Positions 36,501-45,639 are shown, counted from the first letter of the stretch. The stretch: DNA of 64,000 nt from Haematococcus lacustris (GCA_030144725.1 JASKMD010000031.1:8219823-8283822), one strand, 5' to 3'. Made by a program: numbers and translations. Notes: generated by a model not told the origin, from the letters alone.

Positions 36501-39500
36501 TACCCCGAAAGACTCCAAACGTTGCCTGGCACGACAAAGAAGAAAGATCACGCGCCTCAGGGCCATAGTACATATCACGACATACAACACATTGCGAGAC
36601 CTCACCGGTATAGTGCCTGTCACTACGGCCATCTGTAGGATCTCAAATAGATTCTACCTGCACCTGAAGGGAGGGCACAAGAGCTACTCCCGGACAGTCA
36701 GCCAATACAACACAACCATACAGGCCTACTGTACCTATCAGATCAGGGGAACTGAGAGAACCACGGCAACGGCACGACACCAGGACCCCACATGGAAACC
36801 CTCGTTCACCGTTGACTACTTCATATCATGGCTACTACTCGCAGCCGGGGACGTTGAAGTCAACCCTGGCCCATGCCCCAGTGGGAGACAACATCCACAT
36901 GACATCCACAGGACAACACATACCCCACACCCCAACCCCAACCCCTTGTTTTTTGAAGCACAGGTGAACCGCAACTGCCAGGCCCACTCCCTCAACAATG
37001 CAGCCGGAAAGGAATGGGTGAAGCCTGAGGACCTACATAACTTTTGGACAGCCTGGGATACAACACTACACGACGAAGGCGACAAACAGGCGTGGCGCAC
37101 CGCGCACGGGCAAGGGGGTGCTTTCAGTGACGAGGTCATCCACCTCTACCTCAGGACCAAATACGGCCTCACTATTACGAGGGTCGCTCACCTACGCAAC
37201 ACAGACGACTGGAACGACGACAACCTCGACACCATAGCGATAGAGTATGCCACACTCAACCTCTTGTGCAAAACGAACGGCCACAGCATGGCGCTCAGGA
37301 AGTTGGGCGGGCAGTGGAAGCTCCTAGACTCCGACAGCCCCAGTAAATCAGCTATAGCCATCTGCGAGCTGTCGCGCTCCTACACGACACACTTCCACGA
37401 GGTGTTCGTCATCGCACCTGACCCGGCAGCTACACCAGCCCAAACCATGGCCGCCACCCGACAGGGTATTAGCCACATTATCAGCCACAAGGAAGACAAC
37501 CGGAACCCGTCCCAATGCTACATGGAAAGGCAATACAAACAATGTTGTCTTGTACACGCCATCAACATGGCCATAGGGAAACCCATGATCTGGCCCGAAG
37601 ACGTCATCACCCACTGCAAATCACTCTACACACACATCCAAGGCCTATCCAACCAGGCAAGGCAGGAGCACAGGATAATACCACTACGTAGCAGCCTCCC
37701 ACACATCTACGAGGAATCTGGCAACTTTACCATCTCCACCATAAACCACTACCTATTCCACCACCACAAGGACCTCCACCTATGCCCTATAACCACCACC
37801 ACCACCACCACCACCACCACCACCACCACCACCACCAACATCACACCCGAGCTCCTCACCACGCTCACGGGCAAGACGGACAGCTACACTAACACAGCCG
37901 CCATCCTCATTACTCACAATCACGCTACCACCATCCGCCACATTAACAACGCATGGCACTGGTTGGACTCGGAGCAAGGCCGCCCATGCCGATTGGACAC
38001 CCCGGAAGACTGGCTTCAGCTGAAGGGTACACTCGTCCAAATCAAAAAGGGCGACGCGGCTGATACCAACCTCATCCATCCACTATGTTGGCTAGCTGAC
38101 CCAACAAGGCGCGCCACAACGGAACAGCTGGAACAACATCTACGTACCACCCACATCGATCTTACTACCCAAGACCTGGGCACACAACCCGCGCACAACC
38201 CCCGAACAGACCGGCCGCTACCCACTGCACAACCAGCGAGTTACAAGCGCATACTAACAGCCACAGAAGACACCCACCCGACAGACAAGCAGGCCCGGCC
38301 GCGACTGCGCCAGGTCGCCCCCACAGTCACTCTCCCCACTCTACAAGACCGGGCATGCAGCAGTAAGCGGCCCACGACATCGGGCACCATCGTAGACAAA
38401 AGACGGACCAAACCAAGAGCGCATACTAAGGACTCACACACGCAGACCCTGATGTACAGATACCTAAACACAGCCCCCACCCCACCCCCCGCCGCCATCC
38501 CCACAACACCGCCACCCCCCACCGGTAACCTACCTGAGCACCCAGGACCACACCCACAACACAGCACCTTGCCAACCCGGCAGCCACAAACAACACACAA
38601 TCGACAGCATATCACACTAACGACCCTGAACGTCAGAAGCCTCCATAGGTCCAGGAACGACGTCCTAAACCATGTGCATCAACACAGCCCGGACATCCTG
38701 ATCCTAACTGAAACCATGACCCAGCCCAAGAGCAATAACCCAAGCTCTGGCTGGCTGAGGCGAGTCATGCCAGACTATACGACACACCGACACAGAGGCC
38801 ACAGTGACGTCCTAATAGGCATCAAACACCACTTAGCCATCCAAATGAAAACCACTATGCTTCCACCGAGCAACGACGCCGAGATAAACGCACGATGTGT
38901 CATCCTGACCCTCAACCAACACCAGTGCGAACAGCTCACCATCATCGCCACGTATTGGCCGTCGGGAAACAACGGGGACGCGCTGATAATGCGAGGAAAA
39001 ATGCAAGAGCACATACGAACAGCCACGGGCCACCTGCCCGGCTCACTCATCCTGGCGGGAGATATCAACGCCACGATGAAAACAGAGGATCGTTCCGAGC
39101 ACACCGAATACACACAAGACAGCATGATGAGGGGGTTCGCCGCAGAAATGCACCTGAAGGAAGCTGACCCCGGCGACCGGGCCTGGACCTACCAGCAACC
39201 GCACTGCAACAGCCGCATCGACGCTATTCTAACACGCGACGCAAGACACGGACCTGAGCACCGCACGCACGTCGATACCAACGTCTATCTGAGCGACCAC
39301 AGGCCACTCACCGCCACACTGAGTACAGCCCGCCTGGGCATAGACCTGTCAGCCCCACTCAAACCACCGAAGCACAACCACACCATCCTCACCACCCCCA
39401 TTACCAACAAGGACAGGGAAGCCTACCGCCTGGCAGTGCAACAACCCAGCTCAGGCGTCCCACAATTGCATGCAGAACTGACAGCCTTCTTAGCCCCCAT

Positions 39501-42500
39501 ATACACAGAGGCTACCCACCACCTGGCTACACTTGGCAAGACCAACCCTCAACAACCACAGCGTCTGACATCAGTGGCAGGACGCCCGGCCAGGGAAGCC
39601 GTAGACACCGCAGCCACCATGCTCACAAACCTCCTACAAACCTGCAGGACGGCAGCTATAAAGACATGCAACACTAAGACCCTCACAAGGGGAGGCCAGC
39701 ACTACCAACGCAGGACCATGTGCAGGATTAGACTGGCACTGGGCAGAAAGCTTAAGACCGCTAGAGACCTCAGCCGGAAGGCTAACTCCCTCTTTAAGCA
39801 AACCAACGTGCACCCGACAATCGACGAACTCATTCTAGGGACAGATGCGATAAACGAAGAGATCAGGGACGCGGTGCAAGCGCGACAGGGTGAAGACCCA
39901 ACCGAAAATCACGTGCAGGCCGCGCTAGCCCAACTGACCAATACGTACCGCGACCAAATCCACCAACTAGACGACGATGACTCCGCATTCGCCATCGCAC
40001 AAGCTCGCGTCAGAATGCAACAACTGATCAGCACCCAGCCCAAGAAGGCTAACAAACGTATCTTGCGCCCGTCCCGCACCGACCACAAAGGCCTACAGGC
40101 GCTAGCTGACCCTGACACCAAAACCATATGCACAGCCCCTGCCGACCTCAACCGGATAATCACCGCCGCATATGGGCAGAAGCTGGCGGCCCCGACCCCC
40201 AAGACTGGCCACTACACTAACACACAGACACGAAACTACCCGTGGGCTCGCGCCAAAGCCGACGACGCCTTCGCGTTACACGCATGCCAAAACATACACT
40301 GGCTGCACACAGCCATCATGGACAAGGCAGGCTTCCAGGAATGCATCAGCAGGCTGTCAGGAGGCAAGGCCCCGGGACCAGACGGGGTGGAGAACGAGAT
40401 CATCAAGATGCTGCCATGGGAGATGCGGGAAACCATCCACCAGCTCTTCATCATCATGTGGGCAACAGGTTGCACACCCACAGCATGGAAAACCAGTGAC
40501 ACATGCCTCCTCTACAAGGACAAGGGGCAAGAAACGGACCTCAACTCCTACAGACCTGTGGGCCTAGCCAACACCGTTTACAAGCTGTGGACCAGCCTCA
40601 TTACCAAGACGCTGTCTGAGTATGCTGAAGCTAATGGGATGCTCAGCAAGAACCAGGCTGGGTTCCGCTCCCACAGGAACACCACACAACAGCTGCAGAT
40701 GCTTGTCATGGCCCTTGAGGATGCTAAACTGGCCAAGGCAGATATCTACGCACTCCTGGTCGACTTCACCAGTGCGTTCAACACCACGTGCCAAGACAAA
40801 CTACTCTGGATCATGCATGACCTAGGCTTCCCCACGGACGCGACTGACGCTGTAAAGGACCTATACACGGGCGCTACAACGCGCTTTAAAACCCCGTACG
40901 GCCATACTGACCCGGTACCCGTAAACCGGGGCACCATACAAGGCGACTCTCTCTCGCCCTTCCTATTCCTCATTTACATTGAACCCCTCCTGCGATGGCT
41001 GCAAGTGGGCGCGAGGGGCTATAAATTCAAATCAGCAACGGCCGACAGCGGGGAACGCGCCACCGTCAGCAGCATCGACTATGCTGATGACATAGCCATA
41101 CTCTGCAACACCCTTCGCAACCTCCGATGCCAAGCGGACAAACTCTCAGCCTTCTCGGACTGGGGTCACCTCATCATCTCACACAGTAAAACCCTCGCTA
41201 CAGCGGCGCTCCATCACTCGGTCGAAACAGGCATGTGCAGCAACGCGGCCGAAGCGGACAAGCGGGCCCGCCAACAACTCCAAACCGTCAGCCTACAAGG
41301 GAAACCCGTCACCTACCACCGCCCGACCTCACCTTTCACCTACTTGGGTGTGCTCATCACCATGACGCTGGACTGGAAACCACAACACACCGCTATGATC
41401 ACCCAGCTCCGCCAAAAACTCGAGAGACTCAGACGCTCCTTTGCTAGCGCTAGGCAGGCCATACACATCATCCGCACGGCCATCATACCCAGCCTAGCCT
41501 ACAGCTTCTGCGCCGTGCCGTGCACCCCAGGGGACCTTGAGCTGTACGACAGGTCCATCAATCAATGCGTGAAGCTCAAACTCAGACTCCCCCTGGGAAC
41601 GCCCAATGCCATCATCAGAGAAGACGCTGACAAACTAGGCATAGGCATTAGCTCCACTGCCCAAGAATATCACGCCCGCAACACGACAGCCCTTACACAC
41701 AGCCTCCAGTCCACAGATGTGGCACACGCCCACATCTCGAGGAGCATGCTGCACAAACAAATCACATGGCTCAATACCCAGGCAAGCACACAAGGACACC
41801 GCATGCTCACCCTCCTTCATCACACCCTTAGAGCACGGCAGCTAGTCTATGCCTCTATATCCGGGCTATCGGCCACAGAAGAGGGGCTACCTCTCTATCA
41901 CGAAGAATGCCAAACACTCGGCCGCCTCATCACACAGGCCAGCAGCTCTCAAGCACACGATGTCGTCAGCGCCAGCATCACCTGCCTCAAAAGCCTAGGC
42001 ATCACGCACGCTTCTGAACTCAGCTGCAACACACACATCATCACCGGTAGCATGCTCACATCGAAGTACGGAAAAAAGGTCAAGCAGAAGCACATCATCG
42101 CCCTCAACAAACTTGCAGCCATGGCGGCCCAACCCTCATGCCCAGACGCGACCGCAACGCGTGCCATCCGAGACAGCCGCAACACATCACTCGACCTCCC
42201 GCCCGACCAACGCAAAATCACAACATGGGCCGCGGGCCTCACGGAACTTGCGCCCACACCCGCAGTGCCAGACACCAGAACTCGCTATATGGATATGAAA
42301 GCGTATGCGGCCATGCACGCAACGCAACCAGCAACGGCGGACCGGGCCGCAGCGGCACCCGCAGTCCATGACGCCACTAGGACGAGCTCACGACTGCTGA
42401 AACGAGAGCAACGAGCAACACAATCGGCCCCAACGAAGCCCACGCCACCCAAGGCGGGCACGAAACGGAACAATGAGGGCAGACAGACCCAAACTATCCC

Positions 42501-45500
42501 GCAGGATATAGTGCGCATAGTAGGCCTTGACCTCCCAGGACTCTCCAGCTGGAAGGTGGATAAAGCCTGCCGATGTAAACCCAAGAACCTAGGCTGCATA
42601 CTAGGGGCCATGTACGGCCACCAAGAGGCCATAACCAGCATAGATGGCTGGCAATGGGACGGCATTAACAAGGAAAACTACTACAAGGTGCATTGGAAGC
42701 CCACAGTCATAGATAGATGGGCCTTACCACTATGTGCGGAAGAAGGCTATACACCCACACACATAGAGACCATCAGCAGGGAAGAGGCTAAGGACGTATG
42801 CACTTGTGAGCTGTGCTGGCTACCAAGAGGAGACAGCCCAACGTGCCACAACTGCAAGAGGGCCTACCACCCAGCCTGCCTTGAGGAAGCCCACCTGTCA
42901 GGACACAAGGAACCAGGATACTGGCTATGCCCTATATGCAAGTTTGGCAGCAATGACTTTAAGACAACCATGCGCCAGTCAGCGCACTCGGACCTCATAC
43001 GAGTACACTGGCAACCCACTCTCGAACCGGCGCCGCTCATCACGGCACACCTGGACTACATGGCAAAGCGCAACGACTACGACGAGGAAAACAGGCAGAT
43101 ACAAGAGGCCAGACATGCGAGACCCGACGCGCACCTGCCGGCCCACACCCGACAGGGACTACCGGACCCGCACACCTGGCTACCCCGGTGCACCAACCTG
43201 CACTCGAAGGCCACCTTTCACACCTACCCCATCAACCCGCAGACGGACATCGTCGGGACGGGCAACTGCGAAACCTTCCTCCAACTTCACCCTCACATGA
43301 CCGCCCCCGCGATGAGCCTCAGCACGGGGGAGCCCATTATGCCACGGCACGACTTAGCGCAACACGTAACGGTCCACGACGAGTCGGGTCGCACAGTCGG
43401 CCTCCTGACAAAAGACCAACACCAACAACTACACGCTTGGTTACAACACACACCACACACACGCAACCTGGCCACAGAGGTAGTGGCCCTACTAAGGAGA
43501 CAGGACGCACAGAGCAGCCACCACCCCATGAGAGGGGCACAAGACAAAGCCCTTAACACCCTACACACCACACGAAGCTTTCCAAGCACCGTGCAAAGAT
43601 GGGCTGATCCACTCACAGTTAGACCAGAAACCACCACCTATTGGAGCCCTGACACCAACGACACGGCCTTTGGGGCTCACCACAACTGCCTACTGGTACG
43701 CCACACTGGCTTATCCACATGGAACGTACCGGCAGATGATGCAGTGGCACTTAAATGCGTCAACCATGCTATACATTCAGCTACTCAAGAGGAGGCCATG
43801 GCAACCATCATGCTGATCCCTGGGAAAAAGGGCATCTCCTACCCTAAACACATTGACACCCTGCGGCGGTACCCTGAGTACTGCCAGCACCTGGCTAGCA
43901 TACCCCCCACCAAGACCAGATGCCCCAAGCCAGGCAAGCACGCCAAACTCCACATCTACGTCATCTGGAATGCAGCAGGACAACAACTCGTCACCAAAGG
44001 CAACCCCCAAGGTTGGCTGGCTAGCACGGCCACTGCCCTCCACCCTCAACGAGACACACACCCAATCCGCAACAGACCAACGAATCAAAGCCAGCCAGCC
44101 ACACCCCCTAGCGGTCACAAACAACACATGCGCTTGCCGATGGACAGGGACCTCCCCACCTCAGGGCACCAACGCAGCCACGAACAACTCACGCACCATT
44201 CCACGACGCAGCCACGGATGGCCATCACCGAATGGGCCACGATCGCGTACACGGACGGTAGCTGCATTAAGACCTCGGGGGCAGCCCCGGCGAGCGTCGG
44301 GGCGGGGGTTTATATCCCGGAGCCCAACGTCCTCATCACAGCCGCTTTGAACGACCCAGAAAGCAACACCATCAACAAGGCAGAACTCACAGCGATACAC
44401 GCGGCACTCAAAGCAGGGGCCAAACGCATCGCCACCGACAGCCTTTGCTCCCTCTACCAGATCCGCAGAGCCCTCGCTAACCCGATGTCGCTCATCACCC
44501 ACAGACACAACGACATTCTGACAGCCATCGCTACCCTTATCATCGACAGCCCCGTGACAATCCAATTCTATAAAGTCAGGGCCCACTCGGGCATCATCGG
44601 CAACGAAGGCGCCGATGCCCTCGCCAAGCACGCGGCGCTACACCCAGAGCTCGCCAACACCCCGGCCTACAGCCCAACCACACGGAGAGAGACGAAGAAC
44701 TGGCTCAGCAACGCAGCCGACGGCGACTCCCCCGCCCCATTGCCGGACTGCCGCCAAAGCGTGCGGGAACACATGCACCGCAAACACAAGTTGGGCCTAG
44801 CCAACCAAGACAGTATCTACTACCAAATGTCCCAAGAAATTAAGAAGGTCGCAGCAACAGGAGCTGGCGAAAGGGTGATGATCGACACGAACATCCCCAC
44901 CCACGCGCAACGCACTGCCCTACTCTACCGCACCGGAGGGCTATACAACCAAAAACTAGCTATGCGCTGGAAACGGGCGACGGATGACCGATGCCCGCTC
45001 TGCGGGGAAGCGGACAGTGCCACTCACCTCCTCTCGGGCTGCAGCGAGACACTACCGCTGGTGCAAGAAAGGCACAACGGGGCGGGCCGCCTCATCACTA
45101 AAGCTATAAGCAAGGGAACCCTAGGCGGATACATCAGCTTCGCGGACACCGGCAGCTGGGAGAAGGGCGCAAAGGAAAGCCTGGACCTCCCGAGCGACAC
45201 GCTACACACAACACTCCGAACACTCGGACTGAAACCAGACGATACTAAACACACCACCAGGCCGGATATCCTCATGGTGCTCCCTCATAAGAAGGCAAGC
45301 AAGGAAGGCAAGGACGCCAAGCTGGTCAATATCATAGAAATCAAATACTGCTCGGACTCACGGTGGAAGGACCAATTAAACAAGGCACTCACTCAACACA
45401 CCCACTTAGCCGAGACCATACGCAAGGAAGACCATATGGTCGCTATCATACCTATCCTACTAGGCATAGGTGGCATAACCTACGAAGCGCACACACGGCA

Positions 45501-45639
45501 ACACCTCTTGGCCCTAGGGATTACACAGGCCAACACTACCAAGCTGCTCAACAAGTTAACTAGACACGCTGTGGAGGCAGCCCACTCCATTGCAAAGACA
45601 AGCTACAGACTCAGGGCTAACCAAGGGGGGGGAGGGTAG
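33433..45639 (+). CDS. Retrotransposon ORF2 polyprotein (4068 codons)
   Basis: The open frame begins at a GTG in the overlap with ORF1, so its own start is doubtful and a frame shift from ORF1 is likely. By residue of this frame: 395-440 RG-rich, probable RNA binding; 1139-1147 2A peptide; 1177-1299 and 1367-1512 Josephin-like proteases; about 1728-1970 APE endonuclease; about 2300-2660 reverse transcriptase; 3125-3169 PHD finger; 3608-3728 RNase H; 3854-3870 CCHC knuckle; 3943-3971 restriction-like endonuclease core. Residues about 105-160 and 470-830 are Thr/His/Pro-rich and contain intron-like segments. It stops at TAG 45637-45639. The protein should copy and insert the element by target-primed reverse transcription. 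Confidence 0.88.
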   Translation: MRRPPPPLPPHCIAIGKPTGGPVSPSELCDVLWALHDAHHPPDAVAPLVSAQSAEGQRLRDMLAQGATLPLSFANFAGDMLTMKQHGSSKMLLTTIKDPLTDQASTSTYIATPCSNIQYAQEVATLKMAHTMDTSLRPTRTHQHHTYATPKTLFACAIQVIANEHPLGTVARAITACCTPNGLPLSSHGVREAPILYLTPASKQAMVSALAAAQDLGGVVETQRGQVWIGVPRSLAGVSGGINLPIWLKEVGTPVDAADPATRARIASRNTRYTGLQHVPDQAALTFRAIAAVTDGITMQQVVGANAAYELQGRATTYLVEARVVDHSDAKYTPAVLRALTHEGSTQPTPQPAATSRGWGTRAVAVATQLQAAPPRNTTATTAPIPPTGGAAARAPGRGGAGGRGRGPNSVPDPSGRGTSRGPSPNLVRGASSGAWAGRGTSSRASSDSSIAAFDELAIEAGFLYTAQVTHCTQPAEQTHQVRSKEYMHTHYGRTHTIDNQHPTSLPEGPHQPHNPHTLPCRPLPMRPEATTGQPLRTTQRWWTPCPTQQVTAAPTKTRSPTALGCMPSRSHHSDRLIAWLTPPHQEHTTKYTNNGRTLYHTQMALPTSAGDNDPSGGADTTQEGATQRDLAGSSGIQRAGGRTQVSTTTHHHSMQPSNTILNVIHHTHMPRQVHTPAAKLTHTRRYTHRPLPQEQRGLPADSAMGAQAGAEDSTSHLSPRWTPYQLRIITQVCNNKPHHGHTWKGPIDLTTTTQHILTPTPCNCTGGSPMEEEQEEMPKEGTKTAVSRPATQAHRVTHCTTPNHTDRNEKSMGLAGQTLLSQHGPPPPHTNHIPITNQDSLHHAAHMTAGDWTQQLKNGHGKPGPRSKQQPGQAAAGASWAREPSGVGEVPGRISTYELVEHECHTVSEVEMGMLDGDLGWNSDPSTAEPQASQAEIGHHIGHRAHPTADSSLLPLCIGHLNVRTMGTTATETSTHMNLDYTTHPCPSNATQLGRTYHLDTPILIAILIGWCATQRHQPQIPTPKDSKRCLARQRRKITRLRAIVHITTYNTLRDLTGIVPVTTAICRISNRFYLHLKGGHKSYSRTVSQYNTTIQAYCTYQIRGTERTTATARHQDPTWKPSFTVDYFISWLLLAAGDVEVNPGPCPSGRQHPHDIHRTTHTPHPNPNPLFFEAQVNRNCQAHSLNNAAGKEWVKPEDLHNFWTAWDTTLHDEGDKQAWRTAHGQGGAFSDEVIHLYLRTKYGLTITRVAHLRNTDDWNDDNLDTIAIEYATLNLLCKTNGHSMALRKLGGQWKLLDSDSPSKSAIAICELSRSYTTHFHEVFVIAPDPAATPAQTMAATRQGISHIISHKEDNRNPSQCYMERQYKQCCLVHAINMAIGKPMIWPEDVITHCKSLYTHIQGLSNQARQEHRIIPLRSSLPHIYEESGNFTISTINHYLFHHHKDLHLCPITTTTTTTTTTTTTTTNITPELLTTLTGKTDSYTNTAAILITHNHATTIRHINNAWHWLDSEQGRPCRLDTPEDWLQLKGTLVQIKKGDAADTNLIHPLCWLADPTRRATTEQLEQHLRTTHIDLTTQDLGTQPAHNPRTDRPLPTAQPASYKRILTATEDTHPTDKQARPRLRQVAPTVTLPTLQDRACSSKRPTTSGTIVDKRRTKPRAHTKDSHTQTLMYRYLNTAPTPPPAAIPTTPPPPTGNLPEHPGPHPQHSTLPTRQPQTTHNRQHITLTTLNVRSLHRSRNDVLNHVHQHSPDILILTETMTQPKSNNPSSGWLRRVMPDYTTHRHRGHSDVLIGIKHHLAIQMKTTMLPPSNDAEINARCVILTLNQHQCEQLTIIATYWPSGNNGDALIMRGKMQEHIRTATGHLPGSLILAGDINATMKTEDRSEHTEYTQDSMMRGFAAEMHLKEADPGDRAWTYQQPHCNSRIDAILTRDARHGPEHRTHVDTNVYLSDHRPLTATLSTARLGIDLSAPLKPPKHNHTILTTPITNKDREAYRLAVQQPSSGVPQLHAELTAFLAPIYTEATHHLATLGKTNPQQPQRLTSVAGRPAREAVDTAATMLTNLLQTCRTAAIKTCNTKTLTRGGQHYQRRTMCRIRLALGRKLKTARDLSRKANSLFKQTNVHPTIDELILGTDAINEEIRDAVQARQGEDPTENHVQAALAQLTNTYRDQIHQLDDDDSAFAIAQARVRMQQLISTQPKKANKRILRPSRTDHKGLQALADPDTKTICTAPADLNRIITAAYGQKLAAPTPKTGHYTNTQTRNYPWARAKADDAFALHACQNIHWLHTAIMDKAGFQECISRLSGGKAPGPDGVENEIIKMLPWEMRETIHQLFIIMWATGCTPTAWKTSDTCLLYKDKGQETDLNSYRPVGLANTVYKLWTSLITKTLSEYAEANGMLSKNQAGFRSHRNTTQQLQMLVMALEDAKLAKADIYALLVDFTSAFNTTCQDKLLWIMHDLGFPTDATDAVKDLYTGATTRFKTPYGHTDPVPVNRGTIQGDSLSPFLFLIYIEPLLRWLQVGARGYKFKSATADSGERATVSSIDYADDIAILCNTLRNLRCQADKLSAFSDWGHLIISHSKTLATAALHHSVETGMCSNAAEADKRARQQLQTVSLQGKPVTYHRPTSPFTYLGVLITMTLDWKPQHTAMITQLRQKLERLRRSFASARQAIHIIRTAIIPSLAYSFCAVPCTPGDLELYDRSINQCVKLKLRLPLGTPNAIIREDADKLGIGISSTAQEYHARNTTALTHSLQSTDVAHAHISRSMLHKQITWLNTQASTQGHRMLTLLHHTLRARQLVYASISGLSATEEGLPLYHEECQTLGRLITQASSSQAHDVVSASITCLKSLGITHASELSCNTHIITGSMLTSKYGKKVKQKHIIALNKLAAMAAQPSCPDATATRAIRDSRNTSLDLPPDQRKITTWAAGLTELAPTPAVPDTRTRYMDMKAYAAMHATQPATADRAAAAPAVHDATRTSSRLLKREQRATQSAPTKPTPPKAGTKRNNEGRQTQTIPQDIVRIVGLDLPGLSSWKVDKACRCKPKNLGCILGAMYGHQEAITSIDGWQWDGINKENYYKVHWKPTVIDRWALPLCAEEGYTPTHIETISREEAKDVCTCELCWLPRGDSPTCHNCKRAYHPACLEEAHLSGHKEPGYWLCPICKFGSNDFKTTMRQSAHSDLIRVHWQPTLEPAPLITAHLDYMAKRNDYDEENRQIQEARHARPDAHLPAHTRQGLPDPHTWLPRCTNLHSKATFHTYPINPQTDIVGTGNCETFLQLHPHMTAPAMSLSTGEPIMPRHDLAQHVTVHDESGRTVGLLTKDQHQQLHAWLQHTPHTRNLATEVVALLRRQDAQSSHHPMRGAQDKALNTLHTTRSFPSTVQRWADPLTVRPETTTYWSPDTNDTAFGAHHNCLLVRHTGLSTWNVPADDAVALKCVNHAIHSATQEEAMATIMLIPGKKGISYPKHIDTLRRYPEYCQHLASIPPTKTRCPKPGKHAKLHIYVIWNAAGQQLVTKGNPQGWLASTATALHPQRDTHPIRNRPTNQSQPATPPSGHKQHMRLPMDRDLPTSGHQRSHEQLTHHSTTQPRMAITEWATIAYTDGSCIKTSGAAPASVGAGVYIPEPNVLITAALNDPESNTINKAELTAIHAALKAGAKRIATDSLCSLYQIRRALANPMSLITHRHNDILTAIATLIIDSPVTIQFYKVRAHSGIIGNEGADALAKHAALHPELANTPAYSPTTRRETKNWLSNAADGDSPAPLPDCRQSVREHMHRKHKLGLANQDSIYYQMSQEIKKVAATGAGERVMIDTNIPTHAQRTALLYRTGGLYNQKLAMRWKRATDDRCPLCGEADSATHLLSGCSETLPLVQERHNGAGRLITKAISKGTLGGYISFADTGSWEKGAKESLDLPSDTLHTTLRTLGLKPDDTKHTTRPDILMVLPHKKASKEGKDAKLVNIIEIKYCSDSRWKDQLNKALTQHTHLAETIRKEDHMVAIIPILLGIGGITYEAHTRQHLLALGITQANTTKLLNKLTRHAVEAAHSIAKTSYRLRANQGGGG
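36847..36873 (+). other. 2A ribosome-skipping peptide
   Basis: The frame encodes GDVEVNPGP (residues 1139-1147), matching the 2A consensus D-(V/I)-E-x-N-P-G-P, and is preceded by the hydrophobic run SWLLLAA as in other 2A sequences. The ribosome should skip the bond between G1146 and P1147, giving an upstream ORF1-type protein and a downstream enzyme polyprotein starting with Pro. 2A peptides are known in some non-LTR elements of trypanosomes and sea urchin. Confidence 0.88.
36961..37329 (+). other. Josephin-like cysteine protease domain 1
   Basis: Q1177, C1182, H1284 and D1299 line up with the catalytic Q9, C14, H119 and N134 of human ataxin-3: Q-C spacing is 5 in both, C-H 102 against 105, and H-D/N 15 in both. 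Local motifs agree: EAQVNRNCQAHSLNN for the family pattern E.Q....C..H.LNN, and HSMALRKLGGQWKLLD around the His. Josephins are deubiquitinases; here Asp replaces Asn as the third residue. Confidence 0.82.
37531..37968 (+). other. Josephin-like cysteine protease domain 2
   Basis: A second copy: Q1367, C1372, H1375 (C..H), H1497 and D1512. Q-C spacing is 5 and H-D spacing is 15, as in domain 1. C-H spacing is 125, which falls to 110 without a 15-Thr tract (residues 1454-1468). Motifs are ERQYKQCCLVHAIN and HATTIRHINNAWHWLD. Confidence 0.78.
37792..37836 (+). repeat. (ACC)15 microsatellite encoding poly-Thr
   Basis: Fifteen perfect ACC codons lie between the catalytic Cys and His of the second protease domain. 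It is likely a loop expansion because the spacing of the catalytic residues otherwise matches domain 1. Confidence 0.95.
38611..39345 (+). other. APE-type endonuclease domain
   Basis: The exonuclease-endonuclease-phosphatase motifs occur in order: TLNVRSL (N1733), DILILTET (E1760), LAGDINA (D1877, N1879), SRIDAIL (D1930) and LSDHRPL (D1955, H1956). All metal-binding and catalytic residues are present. In non-LTR elements this enzyme nicks the target to prime reverse transcription. Confidence 0.92.
40330..41420 (+). other. Reverse transcriptase domain
   Basis: Contains GGKAPGPDGV, SYRPVGLANTVYKL, LLVDFTSAFN (catalytic D2444), GTIQGDSLSPFLFLIYI and YADD (2550-2553), then YLGVLI. These are motifs 1 to 7 of non-LTR reverse transcriptases, with the catalytic Asp triad intact. 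Confidence 0.95.
42805..42939 (+). other. PHD finger
   Basis: Residues 3125-3169 give a C4-H-C3 pattern: CELC, CHNC, H-P-A-C, and CPIC after a Trp (GYWLCPIC). PHD fingers read histone tails, so this one may steer integration to chromatin; that role is inference. It lies between the reverse transcriptase and RNase H. Confidence 0.85.
44245..44640 (+). other. RNase H domain
   Basis: Motifs AYTDGSC (D3608), NKAELTAI (E3651), IATDSLC (D3669) and HSGIIGNEGADALA (H3718, D3728) give the full catalytic DEDD set plus the helper His. It would remove RNA from the DNA hybrid. Confidence 0.93.
44992..45500 (+). other. CCHC knuckle and restriction-like endonuclease
   Basis: C3854-x2-C3857-x7-H3865-x4-C3870 is the zinc knuckle that precedes the restriction-like endonuclease in R2-type elements. 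RPD (D3945) and E3969-I-K3971 then give the PD-(D/E)xK core. Together with the upstream APE domain this makes a dual-endonuclease element. Confidence 0.82.

Noticed and set aside
38521..38556. NLPEHPGPHPQH as a second 2A peptide
   Set aside because: It lacks the D-x-E-x-N part of the consensus; only PGP matches.
31599..45639. Treating the retrotransposon as a host deubiquitinase or polyprotein virus
   Set aside because: RT, APE, RLE, RNase H, the tail and the target-site duplication define a non-LTR retrotransposon; no capsid or envelope features are seen.
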